Source: Phoronis australis
Lineage: Eukaryota; Phoronida; Phoronidae
Assembly (NCBI GenBank): GCA_002633005.1
Contig: NMRA01000536.1
Coordinates: forward strand, 76,195-134,439
DNA: 58,245 nt
Reading direction: 5' to 3'
Shown: positions 44,001-55,310 of the stretch, piece after piece
Layout of the letters: the number at the start of each line of letters is the position of its first letter
Position numbering within the stretch: the stretch's first letter is position 1
Program-made: the position numbers and the translations under genes
Notes under the pieces: model-generated
Told to the model about the DNA's origin: nothing
Seen by the model: only the letters and a program-made list of their open reading frames with translations
Database searches by the model: none

Positions 44001-47000
44001 CATGTGAGGATGCGTCACTCCAAGTGCTTCACCTTGGATGAGTCATACTTGATCCAGGCTCCGTGATTCCAATGAGTCATGAAATCCAACACACCATCCT
44101 CATTGAAATACCCAGGTGCGGGCGTACTGCAAATGAAAGTCCAACTTGTGAAAACAGCTCAATTCTGTGACTGTTCACTGAGGAGTTCACAAGTCTTCCT
44201 ACAAACTATCTAAAGAATGGTGGTCCGTTTATTTGTAAGTCTCTGAGACTTACATGTAACAGCCTCCATATTTATTAAACCAATATAACAATAAAATAGC
44301 ATTTCAATAGCTTGTCCGGAACCTGCTTTGCCAGGTTGTTATAGCCCATTTGGCTGTTTGGTGTACCCAATTGGTACTTATATGATATTTGCCCATTTGG
44401 CAGTTTGTACCCACTTGGTATTGAATTTGCCGTTTTGCTGGACCCGGTTGGTAGGCAATCGGCCAATTCCCATTTGGTATTATGTACCCACTTGGTACTA
44501 ATACTAACATGTGCCACTTAGTAGGTGACACTCAATTACACACTGGGTATCACAAATTGGTGTGGTATCACTTGTAACGGTACCAGATGGGTACCTTCTG
44601 TGAAATAATTATTTGTTGAGCTGTGACCCTGAAATTCCCAATACAACTTTGTTGTTTTATTTGTCCCCAATATTTTGAAAAATATGTTGAAATTTGGAAG
44701 CTACAAATCTTCATTAATTATGAGAACACTATACACCGTGTTTTGGGGAGTTTCTGAAAGACCCAAGGAGTGCTAATTAGATCAAATCAAATAATACAAA
44801 CTTCAAGAAGGAATCAATCAAATTTGTGGCAGCGTATCCTCCCGTTACCAGCCAATCAAAAAACTTGTTTCATGCAATCAGGTACCTTAACTCTCGGTAA
44901 TAAAAAATAACAACTTAAAGGCTCCACTCTGAAAACATAAACCAAAACTATGGTTTTCAAAGATGGCGCTGGCTGGGAACTTATAAACTAATATGTTGAA
45001 TATGGGCCTACTTAAAATATTTTTGTTTCTCCCTTAAGTTCCACGCAGCATAAAAGCCTGATGCTGCAAATTTCAAGCAACCAATGAAATCCATTCGATC
45101 CATGGTTTACCATGTGTATTAACCAATCAAAACAAAGAGTTCCAGCTAAACCATGAAGATGGCACTACATAAGGATTCAACCTGGTCTCACTACACTGGA
45201 ATGGGTCAATAAGCAGGTAAACTATTCTACTTTTACAAAATGCATACTTAATAGTATTAGCACGAGAAGTATTAACAGCTATACATAGCAAAAATACTTC
45301 TGTTATATTGCATACCAAATAATGCGTTCACATATAAATATGTGAGCGCATAATAATGTTTTGAGAAATGCACATTAATATACCGGCCAGGGGAAACGAA
45401 TCTAATTTTAATTTAGGTCCTATATTTCTTAAGGTCTAATGGTGTATGCAAATTATCTTCAGCTTATAATCGGTGCATAGTAGATCCAGATATAAAGTAG
45501 AGAGCAGGCTAACCTGCAGATCCATATACAAAGTACACAGCAGACTAACCTGTAGATCCATATACAAAGTACACAGCAGACTAACCTGTAGGATTCGTAT
45601 CCTGGAAAACTAATGTTCCACAAGACCTCCAAAGTTTCTCCATCGAGTAACATCAAGACGCCGTCAAAAGTTGACAGTAGAACATCACGAATGCCATCTT
45701 TGTTCATGTCAACTAAAACGGGGGGCACCATGACACCTTTGGCTTCAGTTCTGTCAACGATTTAACAAAGAACTAAGCATAGAAACAATATTTGCATAGC
45801 AACAATATTTGCATAGCAACAATATTTGCATAGCAACAACAGTTGCATCCAATGCACAGTCACAATGACCACATTTAGCTCAGGAAATGAACACTGCAAT
45901 TATATATACCGTATGCAGAGATCCATGTAGTACGAGTGATCAGAGTATTCCAAATTCTAGGATATGAAGAAATTCTTTTGCAGTTTATGTAAGTTGCAAA
46001 ACAAATTCTGTGAATTCATTAAATAAACAAACAACTCATTTTGAGTGTGCCACATGTGGTTGGTTAAATAAGGAAGCATTAATATGTGATGACGGTTGGA
46101 CAACAGACCAATCAAAACATCATTGACATAATATGATGGAATGGTCTAACAAGCTCAATATCTCAAAACGTATTTTGAAAATTGTAGCAACATTTTAAAT
46201 TGATACAAATGCACTTACAGTATAGCTGGCTGATGTTCAAGCAATCAACAAGGTTATTTTTATTTTCATGTGAGGTGAACACCACTCCTACTCCTTAAAA
46301 ACTCACCTACAATCAAATTGACCTCGTTTTCTCTTGCTCATGTCCCTCCCATGAAGTCTACAGACCCCAGCAACATGCGTTAATAAAAAGCGCAAGTCAC
46401 GGAAAGCTTGAAAAATGTTCTCAGTTGTGGGCTTACCCAATAATATAATATGTAGAAGCCAATGAAGTTTGAGGAGGCAGTGTGGCCTGGTTGATAAGTG
46501 CCCGCTTTCTTTACTCGAGGTCGTGGGTTCGAGTCCCGCCAGGTGACATTGCTAAACCCTTGAGCCAGGTTTCTAGCTCCTCAGCTCGGTTTTAACCATA
46601 TATTAATAAAGCATAAAAATATTTCCAGGTGATCAGTGCAATGGGCCCACATGTGAGGCCTGCGCACGTCTGGTACAACGTGTATCAGACCGCCTGCAAT
46701 TATTTTTTTTATTAATGAAGTTATGATTGAATGCCCAGTCAGTGTGTAAGCCAACTTTCAAATTTTCGGATCTCCCAAACTACAAGCCCATGGGCTTGAA
46801 CTGCGAAGGGCATTAATTAAGAGAAAATACCTGTATATCTCGTACAGCCCATCTCTGTCAGGTGTCAGGTGTCCCCACCTTCTGGTACCAGACATCTCGA
46901 TTGTCTTTGGTACTGGACTCTCCCCGGAAATGTTGAAAACGTGACGGTAGAAATCAGCAAGAGTGATAGCGTACAGGCAGCCTGAAAGAAAGTATGTTCA

Positions 47001-50000
47001 TTGATTAAATATGACAACTTCTTCGGCTTCAAATAATACAGCAATTCTTCAATTATTCAGCACACAATATGGCTGACAAATGAAACTGTATTATGTTGAC
47101 TTTCTCCACAAAAGTAAAATATTAGGAACATTTTAGTCCATTACAAGTAAGAATTGTAGTGTGTAGATGTCATAAAACGATACTTGGCTAAAATTCTCAT
47201 TATCTGCAACAAGGTAATCAGACTTCGACAAATGCAAAAATTGCAATTTTTTCAAGTATTTTTGGGCAAAATAAGGGGAGAATTACATGTAACGTACTTT
47301 TCAGAAGATAACTGAACAAATTTAAGTTTCTCTGGAATGACAGGCAATGACCCAGGGTCTCTGCTTCATGAGAGATGATTTAAAACTTAAAAGGATACTA
47401 AACCCTGTTTTGGCGACTTCAATCATGGCCTCGTTCTGTCATCTTATATGCATTACTGGTGTCACACATGAGTGATAAAAGCACAATTCAAGTAAAAATT
47501 CGTTCTCTGCGAGTCACAAAATTGGATATTATGTTTCTTGGTGGGTGGTCTTCCCTACAGCCATCGTGCAACTCACGTAAAGCGTAGGTGACGCTTGCTC
47601 ATTTAGCAGACTTTGTAAAGACTTTTTACTATTTTGCTCCAAAGTTTTGAGGGTTGTCGAAGGTTATAGATCATTATTTTGTTCCATCATGAACAGGGTA
47701 GTCTGGGTATTTGGTACAATTATTATTGGCATGGACTGTATTTCAGCAACAGAAAAAATAATTCACGAGATGTAATGGAGCAAACCAGGCTTCATATAGC
47801 TGATGTTTAACAGTGACCTATGACACTGCCCCTTAGAGGTCGTGAATCATCACATGGGTTGGTGGCAGTGTCTTAATCCTGTCTAGGGTGAAGGTTGTCA
47901 CCAAGGCAGTTGTCACCATGTTCATAATTACAAAATAAGAAATAACAGCCCTTATCTTGTCTACAACATCCGGTGAATTTCATGTTTTTTGAAAGTGGAA
48001 TCGGTTTCGTGCTGAAGAATGAAATTTATTACGAAAAGCTACAATTCATAATGATTTTTTGGAATAATGCTGTCAACAAATAAGATTTTATGTCTATGTA
48101 GATTTTATGTCTATGTGTTTTGACTGCACCAAAACTACACTTGTTTTAACTAATGTACTATTCACACCATACCAATTATAACTTCTAAAAATGATTAACG
48201 GGTTGTAAGTCTAGGGCCGAACATTTTAAAACCAGTTTAAAAGTTATAACTCTCAGTGAAGGCTGTTTACCAAGAGATACTATAACTGCTGTAGATCAGT
48301 GTGAACATGGCAGTTGCAAATGTTATAGCTCCGTAGGTGGCGCTGCTGTCCACAATGTTGTGAGCAACATTTTATTGTAACCAATTCCGGACTGAGACAA
48401 GTGACAATTCTACTAAAGGTGCAAACTAGAACACAGGTACATACGCTACCGAGAATAGCAACTAATAGATCAGTGTTATAGATTAAAAGCCGCACAACGT
48501 GAACTACATGGTTGCAGCGTATTATCTTCAGTGCCACACAAACGTTCGTTTTTCTACCTGAGATCGTTTCACCGCCACTACCAAACAGAATGATGGTGGC
48601 ACCATCTGCGCGATGGTGTAGCACTGGTGACATGTATGTCTCCTTGCTTTCAGGAATACTGTAGTAGCGCCGCCCAAGGATGGTGCCGCTTGCACCGGAT
48701 ACGATGAACAACCTGCCGGACTGGCGTGCGTGATCCTGCAAAAAAAAGAAGAAAAAGCATAATTGGTTCTGGTCTGATCACATTTGTTTTAGGCCAAAAT
48801 TTGATTATGAACTTTAAAATCAGTGGTTACGCGACTGAACACATTGTATTAGTCAAAAAAGTCATGTTGTGTACCAACTCAACTGCAATGAATGTGAATA
48901 GTTTTACATTGGAATGACCGGAACAGGATTCTCAGCATCAGAGTCAAAGAACATAGAAGCTGTGTAATGTATACCTCAGGGCTTGGAATGACCCAAGAAA
49001 AAAAGCGGAAATTTTTACGGCCCTGAGCATGCGTGTGCACCCAGCCTTGAAAATGGGGGGGCTCGAATTTTTGCCGATGTGGACCTTTTGCTGACAAAAC
49101 ATTGGGAGGACAAAAAAAGTACCATCTCCAGAAGCGTGCATCTCCGTGTTTTTAGTTCATCCGTCCACTCCCACCTCCACACATTTTAGGCTGCAGAGTC
49201 GTAGTATTTGTCACCGCGATTTACATTCTCACGAGACGCCATTGAAGAAAACCAAGCTATCCCAGGTGCCCCAGCAATGATGACAATTTATATCAAATCC
49301 GATTTTTTTACGTGGAAATATAATAAAATACACGGACAGAACATTTGAAAAAAGCGGAAATCCGCATTTCCACGCAAAATTCCAAGCCCTGATACCTGGG
49401 CTAGGTAACTCGGATTTCCGCCATGTGGAACAAGAATATCAGGAATGCCATCTCCATCCAAATCGGGCAGAATGGTGGGCTTGAATGTACTCCACAGTAG
49501 CTCCAGGTACTTATCCTCCACGTGCCATAGAAGATTACCTGGAAAATGGTCGACAGGAGTAGTAGAATACGATACTATAGGTAACCTTGTGGTTCCTCAA
49601 ACTAATCACAGTCGGGCAATTCCTCAGTACAATAAAACCGGCATAAATCCAATCCAACCTGACCAAGAGATTTTATCAGAGTAAAGGTCTCATCCATCAG
49701 TACATGGTGTGAGATGGGTAACACATTTAAGGAGCTCTAGCAATAAAATAAAAGAGACCCTTTCAATTGTCCATAATACATAAAGCATGAATGCCTACTT
49801 CGAACTGCGTACATTTGAAACAGCAATTGAATACGCGAAAGAAAAGGGAATTCTGTATTCGTACATTTTATTTAGAAAATCTCACCGTTTGTAGGATCAA
49901 CAGCAGCCATAGCAGAAGCTCTTCCCGACACCAGACAGTCATCCCTGCCATCTTTGTTAATGTCGATTCCTTCGCAGACGATCTCAAATATCTCCGAGTC

Positions 50001-53000
50001 GATGTACGTGCGCCAAAGTTCTTCTCCATCATAACCTCTAATACCCACGACAGCACCCATGCACGGAGGTACTGTACCTGCAAACATGCATATGGTGTCA
50101 CATGCATCCAACTGTATTTGCAATGCAGAATGTAAGCGTATCATAGGTTAGCGTACAGTCGATAGATTGGCTAACGTGCATGTAACTGTCGATGAGTTAA
50201 GCGAATTAAAAATACTGGCTATATGAATTTTAGTGCGCAAAACTTGTGACTTGGAAGATTGAACTTCATTATTCTTAGGGACCATTTACACTTATTACCA
50301 TTTCCACATGCGTACAAACTGTAAGCTTGTAAAACAAAAAAGTAGATGAAAAATTGTTCAAAAATAATGTATTATATCACAGCACTGTAAAAAACCAACA
50401 CTAGAATATAGCGTTTGAACATACTTAGAGTTTAACAGATCCAAAAACACAGATCTTATAAATAAAAAATATCACTAACTTTATGCCCTTTCGGGGAGGG
50501 GAAAAGGATAGTGGTTTGAATTCTCGTTAAAATACATTGAAACAATAGTGAATTACTTTGTTATAAATATTCAGTAAAATGTCCATAAACAACCACAGGG
50601 AACAACTTCACATGATGTAGAGAATTGTCAACTATCATCACCTAAAATTATAAGTTACTATGAAGCTGTGAAAATGTCTTCGTCACAATCATCAAGACAA
50701 AAAGCTATTCAGAAATATGGAACTTGGTGACTTGAAAAATCACTTAAAACTTTGAACTCAAAGTGATAAATGCTTTTGACAAACACTACGTCATAAGGCA
50801 CCCACTAGACCACAGACCATCATGTCAACTTCAAAACACACTACATACCGTAAGTCTCACAGAACTTCCTGATGTCTTCGTGAGTTCTAAAATTTAGATG
50901 AGTATTTGGACGGACAATAGATGACACAATATCATCCTTGCCGTCACCATCAATATCCACTACACGATAGGCACCTGTTGCTGGAATGACAAAGATGACA
51001 AGTTCAAAGAGATTCTGTAAAGGGTAACTTCACATTCACACTTTGGGTGCAGATGTGGACTTTATTGGGCAAAGGCAGATAGAGATTCTGATTGGAAGGT
51101 AGAACAGCAGGAGTTACGGCCGAAAAACATTTTTTTTGGGATTGCTGTTGGATGAGATAGACTTAAGGAAGTTATTAGCTTTGACCAACAACCTGGCACA
51201 TGTAAAAGCAACTTACATTACACACTGGTGTATATACAGGATCACCCCGACAATAGTGGCAGAAGCAAATTATTTCTCTAACCTAATCCCTTCATACGAC
51301 AACACCATACCATCTTTACAAAGAATTTCCGTGGTTATGGTTGGATGGGATAAACTCTTCGAAGTATTATCTTTGATCAACAACAAATTCTATTGATTTT
51401 TTTACTTTAATTATTACAAATCACCAATTCTCACTGTTGTTTACCAGTCATTTGCAGAAATCGAAACTAGTGACTTTACAAGACAAATACATACTCTGAC
51501 ATTTATCAACTGGGGTTTAACTCTGTCAGCAGAGCATTTGACTGTGCCCGCAAGGGTTGTAGGTTTCATTTCACGCTAAGGCCAACCTCAGAAAATCTCT
51601 TTTCTTGCAGATAATCCCCATGTACATGTAAAATGCCAGAATCCGGGATGACTCCTGAGTTGGGATATACAGCAGAAAAAATGTAGTAACGTAAAAACCA
51701 GAGGCAAGTGTTGAAGATACATCAACAACAAATCCACACCTTCCCACTTCAATAGCAGGCTAAAGTCCATATTCAGAAGAAAATGACCAGCCGTTTTAAA
51801 GTTTTGCAAGTGAAGCTTGTTCGCCCAATGTACAAATCAGTGGTAACAGATTCAAGAACTACAGTTTGGAACTTAAAATTGCCAACAAAATGCAGATATT
51901 ACAATACGTAGCAAAAATGATTAGATATGCTAATGCTCAGTTTAAAGGTTTTTCTTTAAAGTGATTACTTAAAACGGTGCTAGGTAAGACAGAATTTTCT
52001 GCTTTGCGCTATAATTCCCATCTATATCATTACTAGATTTTGCATAAATTCCATAAAAAGAAATGACGGGTCTATACTATTAATCCTGTCTACTATTATT
52101 AGAAATCATGAAAATTTCTGAGATAAACTGTTACGATGAATTTGACTTCCACTCAACCATCACGACAGGGAATTATGGGTCATTTTGTCTGAATACATTA
52201 AGCATTTATTGTACCATATAATTTTGGAAACTGAGGAATACATACCAAAACCATCGTAAATTTTTGTCCACGACGATGCCACTGTGTCAGGTGACTGTAT
52301 TTTGGTTGTTTCAAACAAATGAGGAAGTCCGACCACAACAATCACTGTTACAGCACCCACAACTAAAACAAAAGCGCACGACAACAAAAAGGCATCTCTC
52401 TGAAAGTTTGATCGCATGACACGAACATACTGTCCGCTTGGTCTACTTCCTGTCTTCGATTTCCTGTTATGTGGCTGAAGACGTTGGAGTTCTATGGACT
52501 CGGACTGGCTTTGCGATTGTAGCTCTCTTACATAGACGTCCTCGTCTGAATCAGAATCTGTGTCATGCACAGCCAAAGCTGAATACTGAACTCCATTGTG
52601 ACCTGAAGTAATAACACAACATAAATAACAGGAAAAGTTCAACGTCATATGAATGTTTCACAAATTTAACAAAACCCTAGGATCAATAACCATGACCATA
52701 TTTTGTACGAGATAAATGTTCAGGATAAAATCGCAGAAACGCTACTACACTTAAAATTAATGCTTTAGGTTAGTATTATGCAACTTCAATTTTTCATGAA
52801 AATCATAAAAGTCATATTTTTGATAGCTCTTCATGTAAAAGCGGGATATTTTAAGAACAATTCCTAACAGCATTTAGAAGAACAGTACATAAAAAGCATA
52901 TTGTCTGAAAGTTTCACATCAATCTGCTCAGTCATTTCTGAGATGTGACGCTCAGAAGTAGGCCAAAATTGGATATTTTTCTAAGGGTTCTACTGCAACA

Positions 53001-53325
53001 TATCCTTAATTGCAGAGAGAAAATTTCAGGTAATGAGTGTTGAGCAGCGCATAACCGCTTAATACATTTCACACAAAACACATGCCAAAAAGAATCAAAT
53101 ACAATTTTGTTTCCTGTCGTCATAGTTACAACCTGTCAAGACATGTCCCTATACACACTCTGTTGTTGACAATTGCACTCTGGCCGCCGTCATGATGGGT
53201 AATTCTGCCAATGTTCAGTGATCAAACTGGGGTATTACAGGTTATTTTATTAGATTCTTGGCGCTTACCATTTTACAAAATGAAAACAAGACATAAATAC
53301 TAAATGGTGTTAACTTACCAGCCAT
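36899..53325 (-). CDS. FAM234-like FG-GAP/VCBS-repeat type II membrane protein (~725 aa, 13 coding exons)
   Basis: Exons in transcript order: 53319-53325, 52246-52602, 50849-50974, 49886-50077, 49396-49538, 48558-48735, 46831-46981, 45586-45750, 44033-44126, 42819-42983, 39913-40056, 37938-38090, 36899-37200 (TGA 36899). All junctions are GT-AG and in phase except exon 10 to 11, where one G seems to be missing. The protein starts MAGHNGVQYSALAVHDTDSD, with an acidic, Ser/Gln-rich cytoplasmic tail and one transmembrane helix at residues ~73-97 (FLLSCAFVLVVGAVTVIVVV). A large extracellular or luminal beta-propeller-like region follows, with calcium-loop repeats DIDGDGKDD, DINKDGRDD, DLDGDGIPD, DMNKDGIRD, NEDGVLD and DLDGDGSLD. 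This layout matches FAM234A/B (ITFG3-type) proteins, whose biochemical role is poorly known. A poly-Asp tract is encoded in exon 12. The C-terminus reads LGRGDSIYTGT. There is an alternative first exon at 56136-56145. Confidence 0.88.
37993..38049 (-). repeat. in-frame (GAT)n microsatellite encoding poly-Asp
   Basis: Exon 12 of the FAM234-like gene encodes fifteen Asp, Asn, three Asp, then Glu. The GAT repeat is almost pure, so length polymorphism is expected and would change only the number of acidic residues. It lies in a loop between FG-GAP-like segments and could bind calcium nonspecifically. Confidence 0.9.
38240..38470. repeat. dispersed repeat C copy in FAM234 intron
   Basis: The segment starting atcatgatggcagggtgg, with tcatgaatgagaatgaaagg and ttttgtcttgtaatgtac, is a diverged inverse match to 3310-3500 and shares its end with the 50-bp unit family at 11267. 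Confidence 0.5.
40057..42818 (-). other. FAM234 intron 10, no exon confirmed
   Basis: I searched this intron for an extra exon that could repair the exon 10/11 phase. The best open segment encodes an acidic peptide (IAIQTDDEEDYVFDQT) near 42000-42055, but it has no good donor and the wrong length class. I see no other features. Confidence 0.4.
44335..44600. repeat. degenerate tandem repeat of TACCCANTTGGTA palindromes
   Basis: Repeated motifs such as tgtacccaattggtac, cccatttggcagtttg, tacccacttggtat and taccagatgggta recur every 20-35 bp. Many are palindromic around the A/T centre. The region lies in the intron between exons 8 and 9 of the FAM234-like gene. Confidence 0.65.
45478..45600 (-). 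repeat. 36-bp tandem repeat duplicating the exon 8 splice donor
   Basis: Three 36-bp units each begin with a usable 5' splice site: CAG/gttagt after 45586, after 45550 and CAG/gttagc after 45514. The units are identical or nearly so. Because 36 is divisible by three and the units lack stops, use of the second or third donor would insert 12 or 24 residues (RLVCCVLCIWIY-like) without a frameshift. Confidence 0.9.
45786..45845. repeat. 17-bp tandem repeat with three perfect octamer (POU) motifs
   Basis: The unit aacaatatttgcatagc is repeated three times plus a degenerate fourth. Each perfect unit contains ATTTGCAT (at 45790, 45807 and 45824), the inverse of the octamer ATGCAAAT recognised by POU-domain factors. 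The array is in the intron just upstream (minus strand) of exon 8. Confidence 0.85.
46470..46713 (+). mobile_element. tRNA-derived SINE, complete with target site duplication
   Basis: It is flanked on both sides by AATGAAGTT (46461-46469 and 46714-46722). The head is tRNA-like: a potential acceptor stem GCAGTGT/ACATTGC, an A-box region GGCCTGGTTGATAAG, and a perfect B box GGTTCGAGTCC at about 46526-46536. The anticodon arm is eroded. A body (gatcagtgcaatgggcccac, gtacaacgtgtatcagac) and a T-rich tail follow. The tail recurs inverted at 24632-24708. It is transcribed by Pol III if active. Confidence 0.88.
48977..49391. mobile_element. 415-bp hAT-like MITE inserted at the FAM234 exon 5 splice donor
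   Basis: The terminal inverted repeats are CAGGGCTTGGAAT and its inverse ATTCCAAGCCCTG. ATACCT flanks both ends (48971-48976 and 49392-49397). Read on the gene strand the duplicated target is AGGTAT, i.e. the exon 5/intron junction AG|GTAT itself. CAGGG ends are typical of hAT elements, although those usually make 8-bp duplications. A G-run element copy is nested inside at 49025. Confidence 0.85.
49025..49140 (+). repeat. G-run inverted-terminal element, copy F (nested 5' part)
   Basis: Begins catgcgtgtgcacccagcct, then a run of seven Gs, ctcgaatttttgcc and gtggaccttttgctgac, as in copies D and E, and breaks off after about 115 bp. It lies inside the hAT-like MITE, giving a relative insertion order. 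Confidence 0.75.
52700..53010 (+). repeat. dispersed repeat D, copy 4
   Basis: Has aaatgttcaggataaaatcg, tttttgatagctcttcatgt, ctgaaagtttcacatcaatc and ttggatatttttctaagggt in family order. It lies in intron 1 of the FAM234-like gene, opposite to the direction of transcription. Confidence 0.7.
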
Positions 53326-54778
53326 TTCAGTTTTACAGTCCGGTTTAAATGTCAAGTATCAGCTAATGTACGCCTTTTTTGAACAAATACAAGTCATTGA
53401 GAATGTCAGACTTCAGTTCGCCATGTATTCAGCAATTCAGATTGGTCCGTTTCATTGTCATTCATCTAAAATCAGATAGCAAAAACATAGCATAAATCTG
53501 GTAAAGAATGATGAACAAAGGTGTCACAATACCAGGCTTATGAGCTTCCAGTTTTGTCAGAAAAATACAATAGTGTTGATTTCAGTAGGTAACGCTTATA
53601 GCTTATGGTTCACAATTGTTGGTGTGCAACCCATCCTCTATTTTTGTTAGCTGTCTAAGGTGATAGGAAGTCTGGAACCAGCTATGACAATAATTAGAGA
53701 CTACAGTCTGTTGGTAAGGCCACACATCACTCTTGTAATAATTGCACTCACTTCCCCATTGCTTTGAGATATACATCTAAACTGCAATGACACAGAGAGA
53801 TAGCATTGCTTACCACTAACTTTAAAGGTCATTAACTCTGGATTTCAAACTGTTGGAAGGAACAGGGTTAGTATTCTATTCATGACTCAGGAGCAGGGGA
53901 ACTTCCATGAGACATGCCACACTGATTACTTTTCATGACCAGTTTCCGTAGAAAAATGTGCCTTAGTTTTCCGATTTCAATTTCAAACAAGCAGGTTTAC
54001 TTTCGCCAGAGTTATAGACACTACAAAAGGTCCTTTCCTAAATTTGATAACAAAACGTTGAAAACACGGCATCTCTTCTTGTAAGGTTGGAGGCTTTACG
54101 GGGAAAAAGGCAGCTATCCAACAATCCTACAGAAGGGTTATATTCCTGACAAAAAGTGGTCTGGGACCAAAACCATGCACAAGATCAACACGGGGCATTG
54201 GTATGCACCCACCGTGTGCATCACAAACAGCATTCTATGTAAGAGATGACCATTACTTTTTAACATTCCCACTGAATGGAGCGACAGTAGTTAAATTTTA
54301 AATATTAAAATAATGGCCGACAGAGGGCGCAAAGCAACCCAGAAATGTTCTCCTCAATGACACACCTGCCACCTTTCATCACGATTTTTCAAGAAGTTTG
54401 GGGGATATGGCGGCAGAAGACATAGGACACAAAACAACAGAAACATCACTAGGGTGTGCATCAGGGCAGGTGCTGTCATCGTGATAGCAACTTATTTGCC
54501 AAATTTTATACACATCCATCTAGGAACTTAGATACAAGCATTGATAAGGTGAGCGGTAAGAAAAACAAAACCGCCACTAGGCAGCCATACTCTAAAAAAT
54601 AGAATAAGCTTCTGCGCAGCATACAGGCTGGGTTAGGATTAGTCAGCCAGTCAGCTGTATGAATACTAATGTCAAAATACAAGTAGGAACTGTTGTGTGT
54701 TATATGTATACAGTTTTACACAAAGCTCGATTAGGAAGTGGTGTCACCTATCGTAGGAGCTTATTTCCATCTTTTGGA
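53326..54778 (-). other. FAM234 5' region, no further gene
   Basis: If transcription starts at the 56.1-kb exon this is intron. If the 53.3-kb ATG exon is used it holds that exon's 5' UTR and promoter. No TATA box or other element was recognised. Confidence 0.4.
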
Positions 54779-55047
54779 ACATACCTCTGCACTTACACCA
54801 GGGAGTACTGACAGAAGTCAGATCTAGATGCGCTAGAAGTCTGGTAAGGTTTGCAATCTCGCCACCAGGTAACGAGCATGTCTATCACTCATTGGCTGCT
54901 GCTTGACCTTCGATCAGGACCGTTCATTGTCTAGACTCCATCAAAGATTAAGCAGCAGGTAATACGCATGTCCTAGTGGTGAGTTTGCAAACCTTGCCAG
55001 ACTTTTGGCATCTATGAAGTACTCCCCTCACTAATGCTGAGGTATGT
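54779..55047. repeat. ~270-bp foldback hairpin
   Basis: The left arm from acatacctc, via agtctggtaaggtttgcaat and gctgctgcttgacct, is mirrored on the right by attaagcagcag, gcaaaccttgccagact and gaggtatgt. The fold centre is near 54925. It lies in the presumed first intron of the FAM234-like gene, so its RNA would form a long double strand. Confidence 0.8.
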
Positions 55048-55161
55048 TTTAAACTTGTAAAACACTATAATAAACATTATAGTACATAATGGCGAGCGAC
55101 TGATCATAGTGCCAGTGACACCAGTTGTACTTTTACATCTAGCTAGCTGGTATGCTTAGGC

Positions 55162-55310
55162 CTAGCCTTGGTGCAAAGCTACAATACTAAATATACAGCT
55201 TTGCACCGATGAGGGTAAAAAAACAACCAAATAAAATCTAACACAAAATTAACGTCATTAAAAGCTGCATCCTTCCTTGAATAAACTAAATTATTCACTG
55301 GTGTGAAAAA
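55162..55310 (-). mobile_element. Helitron-like element, copy 2 (3' end fragment)
   Basis: On the minus strand the end is a perfect 11-bp hairpin GGTGCAAAGCT/AGCTTTGCACC (55170-55212 region), then AAGG and CTAG at 55162-55165. It matches copies at 27140 and 56631, but similarity fades by about 55310. Confidence 0.5.

Noticed and set aside
46484-46556. Functional tRNA gene
   Set aside because: The B box and acceptor stem look good, but the anticodon arm is mismatched and the unit continues into a SINE body with target duplications.
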